Part shown: in pieces, positions 34,064 through 46,400 of the stretch
Layout of the letters: each line of letters opens with the position of its first letter
How positions within the stretch are numbered: the stretch's first letter is position 1
Source of the DNA: Nomia melanderi
Lineage: Eukaryota > Arthropoda > Insecta > Hymenoptera > Halictidae
Direction: 5' to 3'
Assembly: GCF_051020985.1 (NCBI RefSeq)
Contig: NW_027475146.1
Coordinates: 372,001 to 436,000 of the forward strand
DNA: 64,000 nucleotides
Notes under the pieces: model-generated
Databases searched by the model: none
Told to the model about the DNA's origin: nothing
The model's input: the letters and a program-made list of their open reading frames with translations, nothing else
Translations under genes and position numbers: made by a program

Positions 34064-37000
34064 GTGCAGCGGGAACGACCTCGGACCCCCAGGGGCCAAG
34101 ACAACCACCGTCTCATGGGGCCGGACACTCAGGGTCAGGGAAAAATCCAATATATATCTGGCGATATCTCGGGTGCTATTACAGATAGCCCAATAAATCA
34201 AAGTGCATTGTCTGTAGGAGGCCCTGGGGCATGAATCTGTGCAGCGGGATCGACCTCGGACCACCAGGGGCCGAGAAAACCACAGTCTCATGGGGCTGGA
34301 CACTCAGGGTCAGGGGAAAATCCAATATATATCTGGTGATATCTTGGGTGCTATTAGAGATAGCGCAATAAACCAAAGAGAATTGTCTGTAGGAAGCCCT
34401 GGCGCATGAATCTGGCCAGCGGGAACGACCTCGGACCACCAGGGGCCGAGAAATCCACAGTCTCATGGGGCCGGACACTCAGGGTCAGGGGAAAATCCAA
34501 TATATATCTGGTGGTACCTCGGGTGCTGTTAGAGATAGCGCAATAAACCAAAGTGAATTATCTGCAGAAGGCCCTGGCGCATGCATCTGTGCAGCGGGAA
34601 CGACCTAGGACCACCAGGGGCCGAGAAAACCACCGTCTCATGGGGCCGGACACTCAGGGTCAGGGAAAAATCCATTATATATCTGGTGATATCTCGGGTG
34701 CTATTAGAGATAGCGCAATAAAGCAAAGTGAATTGTCTGTAGAAAGCCCTGGCGCATGAATCTGGCCAGCGGGAGCGACCTCGCACCACCAGGGGCCGAG
34801 AAAACCACCGTCTCATTGGGCCGGACATTCAGGGTCAGGGGAAAATCCAATATATATCTGGTGATATCTCGGGTGCTATTAGAGATAGCGCAATAAATCA
34901 AAGTGCATTGCAGGTAGGAGGCTTTGGAGCATGAATCTGTGCAGCGGGATCGACCTCGGACCACCAGGGGCCGAGAAAACCACCGTCTCATTGGGCCGGA
35001 CACTCAGGGTCAGGGAAAAATCCAATATATATCTGGTGATATCTCGGGTGCAATTAGAGATAGCGAAATAAATCAAAGTGCATTGTCTGCAGGAGGCCCT
35101 GGCGCATGAATCTGTGCAGTGGGAACGACCTCGGACCACCAGGGGCCGAGAAAACCGCCGTCTCATGGGGCCGGGTACTCAGGGACAGGGAAAAATCCAA
35201 TATATATCTGGTGATATCTCGGGTGCTATTAGAGATAGCGCAATAAAACAAAGTGAATTATCTGCAGGAGGCCCTGGCGCATGAATCTGTGCAGCGCGAA
35301 CGACCTCGGACCACCAGGGGCCGAGAAAACTACCGTCTCATGGGGCCGGACACTCAGGGACAGGGAGAAATCCAATATATATCTGGTGATATCCCCGGAG
35401 CTATTAGAGATAGCGCAATAAACCAGAATGCATTGCCTGCAGGAGGCCCTAGCGCATGAATCTGTGCAGCGGGATCGACCTCGGACCATCGGGGGTCGAG
35501 AAAACCACCGAAACATGGGGCCGGGCACTCAGGGTCAGGGAAAAATCCAATATATATCTGGTGATATCTCGGGTGCTATGAGAGATAGCGCAACAAACCA
35601 AAGTGCATTGTCTGCAAGAGGCCGAGGCGCATGAATCTGTGCAGCGGGAACGACCTCGTACCACCAGGGTCCGAGAAAACCACCGTCTCATAGGGTCGGA
35701 CACTCAGGGTCAGGGAGAAATCGAATATATATCTGGTGGTATCTCGGGTGCTATTATGGATAGCGCAATAAATCAAAGTGCATTGTCTGTAGGAGGCCCT
35801 GGCGCATGAATCTGTGCAGCGGGATCGACCTCGGACCACGAGGGATCGAGAAAACCATCGACACATGGGGACGGACTGTCAGGGTCAGGGAAAACTCCAA
35901 TATATATCTGGTGATATCTCGGGTGCTATTAGATATAGCGCAATAAGTCAAAGTGCATTGTCTGTAGGAGAACCTGGCGCATGAATCTGTGCAGCGGGAT
36001 CGACCTCGGACCACCAGGGGCCGAGAAAACCACCGTCTCATTGGGCCGGACATTCAGGGTCAGGGGAAAATCCAATATATATATGGTGATATCTCGGGTG
36101 CTATTAGAGATAGCGCAATAAATCAAAGTGCATTGCAGGTAGGAGGCTTTGGAGCATGAATCTGTGCAGCGGGATCGACCTCGGACCACCAGGGGCCGAG
36201 AAAACCACCGTCTCATTGGGCCGGACACTCAGGGTCAGGGAAAAATCCAATATATATCTGGTGATATCTCGGGTGCAATTAGAGATAGCGAAATAAATCA
36301 AAGTGCATTGTCTGCAGGAGGCCCTGGCGCATGAATCTGTGCAGTGGGAACGACCTCGGACCACCAGGGGCCGAGAAAACCGCCGTCTCATGGGGCCGGG
36401 CACTCAGGGACAGGGAAAAATCCAATATATATCTGGTGATATCTCGGGTGCTATTAGAGATAGCGCAATAAAACAAAGTGAATTAACTGCAGGAGGCCCT
36501 GGCGCATGAATCTGTGCAGCGCGAACGACCTCGGACCACCAGGGGCCGGGAAAACTACCGTCTCATGGTGCCGGACACTCAGGGTCAGGGAGAAATCCAA
36601 TATATATCTGGTGATAGCCCCGGAGCTATTAGAGATAGCGCAATAAACCAAAATGCATTGCCTGCAGGAGGCCATAGCGCATGAATCTGTGCAGCGGGAT
36701 CGACCTCGGACCACCGGGGGTCGAGAAAACCACCGAAACATGGGGCCGGGCACTCAGGGTCAGGGAAAAATCCAATATATATCTGGTGATATCTCGGGTG
36801 CTATTAGAGATAGCGCAATAAATCAAAGTGCATTGCAGGTAGGAGGCTTTGGCGCATGAATCTGTGCAGCGGGATCGACCTCGGACCACCAGGGGCCGAG
36901 AAAACCACCGTCTCATGGGGCAGGACACTCAGGGTCAGGGAAAAATCCAATATATATCTGGTGATATCTCGGGTGCAATTAGAGATTGCGAAATAAATCA

Positions 37001-39837
37001 AAGTGCATTGTCTGCAGGAGGCCCTGGCGCATGAATCTGTGCAGTGGGAACGACATCGGACCACCAGGGGCCGAGAAAACCGCCGTCTCATGGGGCCGGG
37101 CACTCAGGGACAGGGAAAAATCCAATATATATCTGGTGATATCTCGGGTGCTATTAGAGATAGCGCAATAAACTAAAGTGAATTATCTGTAGGAGGGCCT
37201 GGCTCATGAATCTGTGCAGCAGGAACGACCTCGGACCACCAGGGGCCGAGAAAACCGCAGTCTCATGGGGTCGGACACTCAGGGTCAAGGAAAAATCCAA
37301 TATACATCTGGTGATCTCTCGGGTGCTATTACAGGTAGCGCAATAAATCAAAGTGCATTGTCTGTAGGAGGCACTGGCGCATGAATATGTTCAGCGGGAT
37401 CGACCTCGGACCACGAGGGATCGAGAAAACCACCGTCTCATGGGGCCGGACTGTCAGAGTCAGGGAAAAATCCAATATATATCTGGTGATATCTCGGGTG
37501 CTATTACAGATAGCGCAAAAACCAAAGTGAATTATCTGCAGGAGGCCCTGGCAAATGAATCTGTGCAGCGGGGACTACCTCGGATCACCAGGGGCCGAGA
37601 CAACCAACGTCTCATGGGGCCGGAAACTCAGGGTCAGGGAAAAATCCAATATATATCTGGTGATATCTTGGGTGCTATTAGAGATAGTGCAATAAACCAA
37701 AGTGAATTATCTGTAGGAGGCCTTGACGCATGAATCTATGCAGCGGGAATGACCTCGGAACACCAGGGGCCGAGAAAATTTCAGATTTTCGGTATCCGTC
37801 ACCCAAAGTCATGTAAAAATCCAGCATATATATGGAGCTTTCTCGGGTGCTATTACAGATAGCGCAATAAATCAAAGTGCATTGTCTGTAGGATGCCCTG
37901 GCGCATGAATCTGGGCAGCGGGAACTACCTCGGACCACCAGGGGCCGAGAAAACCACCGTCTCATGGGGCCGGACACTCAGGGTCAGGGAAAAATCCAAT
38001 ATATATCTGGTGATATCTTGGGTGCTATTAGAGATAGCGCAATAAACCAAAGTGAATTATCTGCAGGAGGCTCTGGCGCATGAATCTGTGCAGCGGGATC
38101 GACCTCGGACCACCAAGGGCCGAGAAAATTACAGATATTCGGAATCCGTCACCCAAGGTCATGTAAAAGTCCAGCATATATATGGTGCTTTATCGGGTGC
38201 TATTACAGATAGCGCAATAAATCAAAGTGCATTGTCTGTTGGAGGCCCTGGCGCATGAATCTGTGCAGCGGGAACGACCTGGGACCACCAGGGGCCGAGA
38301 AAACCACCGTATCATGGGGCCGAACACTCAGGGTCGGGGATCAATCCAATATATATCTGGTGATATGTCGGGTGCTATTAGAGAAAGCGCAATAAATCAA
38401 AGTTCATTGTCTGTACGAGGCACTGGCGAATGAATCTGTGCAGCAGGAACGACCTAGGACCACCAGGGGCCGAGAAAATTACAGATATTCGGAATCCGTC
38501 ACCCAAGGTCATGTAAAAATCCAGCATATATCTGGTGATATCTCGGGTGCTATTACAGATAGCGAAATAAACCAAATTGCTTTGTCTGCGGGAGGCCCTG
38601 GCGCATGAATCTGTGCTGCGGCAACGACCTCGGACCACCAGGGGCCGAGAAAATCACCGTCTCATGGGGCCGGACTGTCGGGGTCAGGGAAAAATCCAAT
38701 AAATATCTGGTGATATCTCGGGTTCTATTACAGATAGCGCGATAAATCAAAGTGCACTGTCTGCAGGAGGCCCTGGCGCATGAATCTGTGAAGTAGGAAA
38801 GACCTCGGCCCTCCAGGCGCCGAAAAACTTACAGATTTTCGGTGTCCGTCACCCAAAGTCATCTAAAAATCAAGCATATATATGGTGCTCTCTCGGGTGC
38901 TATTACAGATAGCGCAATAAATCAAAGTGAATTATCTGCAGGAGGCCCTGGCGCATGCACTTGTGCAGCGAGAACGACCTCGGACCACCAGGGGCCGAGA
39001 AAACCACCGTCTCATGGGGCCGGACACTCAGGGTGAGGAAAAAATCCAATATATATCTGGTGATATCTCGGGTGCTATTACAGATAGCCCAACAAATCAA
39101 AGTGCATTGTCTGTAGGAGGCCCTGGCGCATGAATGTGACCAGCGGGAACGACCTGGGATCACCAGGGGCCGAGACAAGCACCGTCTCATGGAGTCGGGC
39201 GCTCAGGGTCAGGGAAAAATCCAATATATATCTGGTGATATCTCGGGTGCTATTAGGGATAGCGCAATAAATCAAAGTGAATTATCTGTAGGAGGCCTTG
39301 ACGCATGAATCTATGCAGCGGGAATGACCTCGGAACACCAGGGGCCAAGAAAACCTCAGTCTCATTGGGCCGGACACTCAGGGTCAGGGGAAAATCCAAT
39401 ATGTATCTGGTGATATCTCGGGTGCTATTACAGATAGCGCAATAAATCAAAGTGCATTGTCTGTAGGAGGCCCTGGCGCATGAATGTGGCCAGTGGGAAC
39501 GACCTCGGACCACCAGGGGCCGAGAAAACCACCGTCTCATGGGGCCGGACACTCAGGGTCTGGGAAAAATCCAATATGTATCTGGTGATATCTCGGGTTC
39601 TATTAGAGATAGCGCAATAAATCAAAGTCCATTGTCTGTAGGAGGCACTGGCGAATGAATCTGTGCAGCAGGAACGACCTCGGACCACCAGGGGCCAAGA
39701 AAATTACAGATATACGGAATCCGTCACCCAAGGTCATGTAAAAATCCAGCATATATATGGTGCTTTCTCGGGTTGTATTACAGATAGCGCAATAAATCAA
39801 TGTGCATTGTCTGTAGGAGACCCTGGCGCATGAATCT
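34064..39837. repeat. 5,774-bp tandem duplication, copy B
   Basis: Second copy of 28,290-34,063, directly abutting it in the same orientation. After 39,837 the sequence continues into a different neighbour (CGACCTGGGACCACAAAGG, diverging at 39,856). This fits unequal exchange within the shared GAATCTGTGCAGCGGGAACG stretch of two monomers 33 units apart. Confidence 0.96.
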
Positions 39838-41644
39838 GTGCAGCGGGAACGACCTGGGACCACAAAGGGCCGAGAAAACCACAGTCTCATGGGGCCGGAC
39901 ACTCAGGGTCAGTGGAAAATCCAATATATATCTGGTGATATCTCGGGTGCTATTAGAGATAGCGCAATAAATCAAAGTGCATTGTCTGTAGGAGGCCCTG
40001 GCGCATGAATCAGTGCAGCGGGAACGACCTCGGACTACCAGGGGCCGAGAAAACCAGCGACTCATGGGGCCGGACACTCAGGGTCAGGGAAAAATCCAAT
40101 ATATATCTGGTGATATCTCGGGTGCTATTAGAGACAGCGCAATAAATCAAAGTGCATTGTCTGTAGGAGGCCCTGGCGCATGAATCTGTGCAGCGGGAAC
40201 GACCTCGGACCACCAGGGGCCGAGAAAACCACAGTCTCATGGGGCCGGTCACTCAGGGTCGGGGGAAAATCCAATATATATCTGGTTATATCTCGGGTGC
40301 TATTAGAGATAGCGCAATAAACCAAAGTGAATAATCTGCAGGAGGCCCTGGCGCATAAATCTGTGCAGCGGGAACGACCTCGCGCCACCAGGGGCCGAGA
40401 AAACCACCGTCTCATGGGGCCGGACACTCAGGGTGAGGGAAAAATCCAATATATATCTGGTGATATCTCGGGTGCTATTAGAGATAGCGCAATAAATCAA
40501 AGTGCATTGTCTGTAGGAGGCCCTGGCGCATGAATCAGTGCAGCGGGAACGACCTCGGACCACCAGGGGCCGAGAAAACCACAGTCTCATGGGGCCGGAC
40601 ACTCAGCGTCAGGGGAAAATCCAATATCTATCTGGTGATATCTTGGGTGCTATTAGAGATAGCGCAATAAACCAAAGTGAATTATCTGCAGGAGGCCCTG
40701 GCGCATGAATCTGTGCAGCGGGATCGACCTCGGAACCTCCAGGGGCCGAGAAAACCACCGTCTCATGGGGCCGGACACTCAGGGTCAGGGAAAAATCCAA
40801 TATATATCTGGCGATATCTCGGGTGCTATTACAGATAGCGCAATAAATTAAAGTGCATTGTCTGTAGGTGGCCCTGACGCATGAATCTGGGCAGCGGGAA
40901 CGACCTCGGACCACCAGGGGCCGAGGAAACCACCGTCTCATTCGGCCGGAAACTCAGGGTCAGGGAAAAATCCAATATATATCTGGTGATATCTCGGGTG
41001 CTATTGCAGATAGCGCAATAAATCAAAGTGCATTGTCTGTAGGAGGCCCTGGCGCATGAATCTGTGCAGCGGGAACGACCTCGGACCACCAGGGGCCGAG
41101 AAAACCACAGTCTCATGGGGCCGGTCACTCAGGGTCGGGGGAAAATCCAATATATATCTGGTGATATCTTGGGTGCTATTAGAGATAGCGCAATAAACCA
41201 AAGTGAATTATCTGCAGGAGGCCCTGGCGCATGAATCTGTTCAGCGGGATCGACCTTGGACCTCCAGGGGCCGAGAAAACCACCGTCTCATGGGGCCGGA
41301 CACTCAGGGTCAGGGAAAAATACAATATATATCTGGTGATATCTCGGGTGCTATTACAGATAGCGCAATAAATTAAAGTGCATTGTCTGTAGGTGGCCCT
41401 GACGCATGAATCTGGGCAGCGGGAACGACCTCGGACCACCAGGGGCCGAGGAAACCACCGTCTCATTCGGCCGGAAACTCAGGGTCAGGGAAAAATCCAA
41501 TATATATCTGGTGATATCTCGGGTGCTATTACAGATAGCGCAATAAATCAAAGTGCATTGTCTGTAGGAGGCCCTGGTGCATGAATGTGGCCAGTGGGAA
41601 CGACCTCGGACCACCAGGGGCCGAGAAAACCACCGTCTCATGGG

Positions 41645-42441
41645 GCCGGACACTCAGGGTCAGGGGAAAATCCAATATATATCTGTTGATATCTCGGGTG
41701 CTATTAGAGATAGCGCAATAAACCAAAGTGAATTATCTTCAGGAGGCCCTGGCGCATGAATCTGTGCAGCAGGAACGACCTCGGACCACAAGGGGCCGAG
41801 AAAACCACAGTATCATGGGGCCGGACACTCAGGGTCAGGGGAAAATCCAATATATATCTGGTGATATCTCAGGTGTTATTAGAGATTGCGAAATAAATCA
41901 AAGTGCATTGTCTGCAGGAGGCCCTGGCGCATGAATCTGTGCAGTGGGAACGACCTCGGACCACCAGGGGCCGAGAAAACCGCCGTCTCATGGGGCCGGA
42001 CACTAAGGGTCAGGGAAGAATCCAATATATATCTGGTGATATCTCGGGTTCTATTACAGATAGCGCGATAAATCAAAGTGCACTGTCTGCAGGAGGCCCT
42101 GGCGCATGAATCTGTGAAGTAGGAAAGACCTCGGCCCCTCCAGGCGCCGAAAAACTTACAGATTTTCGGTGTCCGTCACCCAAAGTCATCTAAAAATCAA
42201 GCATATATATGGTGCTTTCTCGGGTTCTATTACAGATAGCGCAATAAATCAAAGTCCATTGTCTGTAGGAGGCACTGGCGAATGAATCTGTGCAGCAGGA
42301 ACGACCTCGGACCACCAGGGGCCGAGAAAATTACAGATATTCGGAATCCGTCACCCAAGGTCATGTAAAAATCCAGCATATATATGGTGCTTTCTCGGGT
42401 TGTATTACAGATAGCGCAATAAATCAAAGTGCATTGTCTGT
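41645..42441. repeat. Block repeated 2,626 bp downstream, copy 1
   Basis: Shares with 44,271-45,065 the rare TATCTTCAGG, ATCTCAGGTGTTATTAG, GACACTAAGGG and GACCTCGGCCCCTCCAGG monomers in the same order. Differences include GTATCATGG versus GTCTCATGG and GGGCCGG versus GGGACGG. Confidence 0.88.
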
Positions 42442-44270
42442 AGGAGGCCCTGGCGCATGAATCTGTGCAGCGGGAACGACCTGGGACCACAAAGGGCCGA
42501 GAAAACCACAGTCTCATGGGGCCGGACACTCAGGGTCAGGGCAAAATCCAATATATATCTGGTGATATCTCGGGTGCTATTAGAGATAGCGCAATAAATC
42601 AAAGTGCATTGTCTGTAGGAGGCCCTGGCGCATGAATCAGTGCAGCGGGAACGACCTCGGACCACCAGGGGCCGAGAAAACCACAGTCTCATGGGGCCGG
42701 ACACTCAGTTTCAGGGGAAAATCCAATATATATCTGGTGATATCTTGGGTGCTATTAGAGATAGCGCAATAAATCAAAGTGAATTATCTGCAGGAGGCCC
42801 TGGCGCATGAATCTGTGCAGCGGGATCGACCTCGGACCACCAGGGGCCGAGAAAACCACCGTCTCATGGTGCCGGACACTCAGGGGCAGGGAAAAATCCA
42901 ATATATATCTGGTGATATCTCGGGTGCTATTAGAGATAGCGCAATAAACCAAAGTGATTTGTCTGTAGGAAGCCCTGGCGCATGAATCTGGCCAGCGGGA
43001 ACGACCTCGCACCACCAGGGGCCGAGAAAACCACCTTCTCATGGGGCCGGACACTCAGGGTCAGGGAAAAATCCAATATATATCTGGAGATATCTCGGGT
43101 GCTATTAGAGATAGCGCAATAAACCAAAGTGAATTATCTGCAGGAGGCCCGGGCGCCTAAATCTGTGCAGCGGGAACGACCTCGGACCACCAGCGGCCGA
43201 GAAAACCACCGTCTCATGGGGCCGGACACTCAGGGTCAGGAGAAAATCCAATATATATCTGGTGATATCTCGGGTGCTATTAGAGATAGCGCAATAAACC
43301 AAAGTGAATTATCGGCAGGAGGCCCTGGCGCATGAATCTGTGCAGCGGGAACGACCTCGGACCACCAGGGGCCGAGAAAACCAGCGTCTCATGGGGCCGG
43401 ACACTCAGGGTCAGGGAAAAATCCAATATATATCTGGTGATATCTCGGGTGCTATTACGGATAGCGCAATAAATCAGAGTGCATTGTCTGCAGGAGGCCC
43501 TGGCGCATGAATGCGGCCAGCGGGAACCACCTGGGATCACCAGGGGCCGAGACAACCACCGTCTCATGGGGCCGGACACTCAGGGTCAGGGGAAAATCCA
43601 ATATATATCTGGTGATATCTCGGGTGCTATTAGAGATAGCGCAGTAAACCAAAGTGATTTGTCTGTAGGAAGCCCTGGCGCATGAATCTGGCCAGCGGGA
43701 ACGACCTCGCACCACCAGGGGCCGAGAAAACCACCTTCTCATGGGGCCGGACACTCAGGGTCAGGGAAAAATCCAATATATATCTGGTGATATCTCGGGT
43801 GCTATTAGAGACAGCGCAATAAATCAAAGTGCATTGTCTGTAGGAGGCCCTGGCGCATGAATCTGTGCAGCGGGAACGACCTCGGACCACCAGGGGCCGA
43901 GAAAACCACAGTCTCATGGGGCCGGTCACTCCGGGTCGGGGGAAAATCCAATATATATCTGGTTATATCTCGGGTGCTATTAGAGATAGCGCAATAAACC
44001 AAAGTGAATAATCTGCAGGAGGCCCTGGCGCATAAATCTGTGCAGCGGGAACGACCTCGCGCCACCAGGGGCCGAGAAAACCACCGTCTCATGGGGCCGG
44101 ACACTCAGGGTCAGGGAAAAATCCAATATATATCTGGTGATATCTCAGGTGTTATTAGAGATTGCGAAATAAGTCAAAGTGAATTATCTGCAGGAGGCCC
44201 TGGCGCATGAATCTGTGCAGCGGGATCGACCTCGGACCTCCAGGGGCCGAGAAAACCACCGTCTCATGGG

Positions 44271-45065
44271 ACCGGACACTCAGGGTCAGGGGAAAATCCA
44301 ATATATATCTGTTGATATCTCGGGTGCTATTAGAGATAGCGCAATAAACCAAAGTGAATTATCTTCAGGAGGCCCTGGCGCATGAATCTGTGCAGCAGGA
44401 ACGACCTCGGACCACAAGGGGCCGAGAAAACCACAGTCTCATGGGGACGGACACTCAGGGTCAGGGGAAAATCCAATATATATCTGGTGATATCTCAGGT
44501 GTTATTAGAGATTGCGAAATAAATCAAAGTGCATTGTCTGCAGGAGGCCCTGGCGCATGAATCTGTGCAGTGGGGACGACCTCGGACCACCAGGGGCCGA
44601 GAAAACCGCCGTCTCATGGGGCCGGACACTAAGGGTCAGGGAAGAATCCAATATATATCTCGTGATATCTCGGGTTCTATTACAGATAGAGCGATAAATC
44701 AAAGTGCACTGTCTGCAGGAGGCCCTGGCGCATGAATCTGTGAAGTAGGAATGACCTCGGCCCCTCCAGGCGCCGAAAAACTTACAGATTTTCGGTGTCC
44801 GTCACCCAAAGTCATCTAAAAATCAAGCATATATATGGTGCTTTCTCGGGTTCTATTACAGATAGCGCAATAAATCAAAGTCCATTGTCTGTAGGAGGCA
44901 CTGGCGAATGAATCTGTGCAGCAGGAACGACCTCGGACCACCAGGGGCCGAGAAAATTACAGATATTCGGAATCCGACACCCAAGGTCATGTAAAAATCC
45001 AGCATATATATGGTGCTTTCTCGGGTTGTATTACAGATAGCGCAATAAATCAAAGTGCATTGCAG
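44271..45065. repeat. Block repeated from 41,645, copy 2
   Basis: Second copy of the 2,626-bp-spaced block. It ends near 45,065, where the sequence switches to the GCAGGTAGGAGGCTTTGG monomer type typical of the 29-31-kb region. Confidence 0.88.
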
Positions 45066-46400
45066 GTAGGAGGCTTTGGAGCATGAATCTGTGCAGCGCG
45101 AACGACCTCGGACCACCAGGGGCCGAGAAAACTACCGTCTCATGGGGCCGGACACTCAGGGTCAGGGAGAAATCCAATACATATCTGGTGATATCCCCGG
45201 AGCTATTAGAGATAGCGCAATAAACCAAAATGCGTTGCCTGCAGGAGGCCCTAGCGCATGAATCTGTGCAGCGGGATCGACCTCGGACCACCGGGGGTCG
45301 AGAAAACCACAGAAACATGGGGCCGGGCACTCAGGGTCAGGGAAAAATCCAATATATATCTGGTGATATCTCGGGTGCTATTAGAGATAGCGCAATAAAT
45401 CAAAGTGCATTGTCTGCAGGAGGCCCTGGCGCAAGAATCTGTGCAGTGGGAACCACCTCGGACCACCGGGGGTCGAGAAAACCACCGAAACATGGGGCCG
45501 GGCACTCAGGGTCAGGGAAAAATCCAATATATATCTGGTGATATCTCGGGTGCTATGAGAGATAGCGCAATAAACCAAAGTGCATTGTCTGCAAGAGGCC
45601 GAGGCGCATGAAGCTGTGCAGCGGGATCGACCTCGGACCACCAGGGGCCGAGAAAACCACCGTCTCATGGGGCCGGACACTCAGGGTCAGGGAAAAATCC
45701 AATATATATCTGGTGATATCTCGGGTGCAATTAGAGATTGCGAAATAAATCAAAGTGCATTGTCTGCAGGAGGCCCTGGCGCATGAATCTGTGCAGTGGG
45801 AACGACCTCGGACCACCGGGGGTCGAGAAAACCACCGAAACATGGGGCCGGGCACTCAGGGTCAGGGAAAAATCCCATATATATCTGGTGATATCTCGGG
45901 TGCTATGAGAGATAGCGCAATAAACCAAAGTGCATTGTCTGCAAGAGGCCGAGGCGCATGAATCTGTGCAGCGGGAACGACCTCGGACCACCAGGGGCCG
46001 AGAAAACCACCGTGTCATAGGGTCGGACACTCAGGGTCAGGGAGAAATCGAATATATATCTGGTGATATCTCGGGTGCTATTATGGATAGCGCAATAAAT
46101 CAAAGTGCATTGTCTGTAGGAGGCCCTGGCGCATGAATCTGTGCAGCGGGATCGACCTCGGACCACGAGGGACCGAGAAAAACAGCGACACATGGGGCCG
46201 GACTGTCAGGGTCAAGGAAAAATCCAATATATATCTGGTGATATCTCGGGTGCTATTAGAGATAACGCAATACATCAAAGTGCATTGTCTGTAGGAGGCC
46301 CTGGCGCATGAATCTGTGCAGCGGGAACGACCTCCGACCACCAGGCGCCGAGAAAACTCCCGTCTCATTGGGCCGGACACTCAGGGTCAAGGAAAAATCC

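Larger units (their letters stand above)
39838..46400. repeat. Array domain 9: older shuffled duplications
   Basis: About 37 monomers. Recognisable repeats are: 40,090-40,430 with 43,770-44,110 (offset 3,677); 41,645-42,441 with 44,271-45,065 (offset 2,626); part of 39.6-40.0 kb with 42.2-42.6 kb (offset 2,627); and a 3-mer near 40,840-41,060 with 41,365-41,585 (offset 525). From about 45.05 kb the GAAACATGGGGCCGGGC units related to 29.7-31.0 kb return. Confidence 0.82.
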
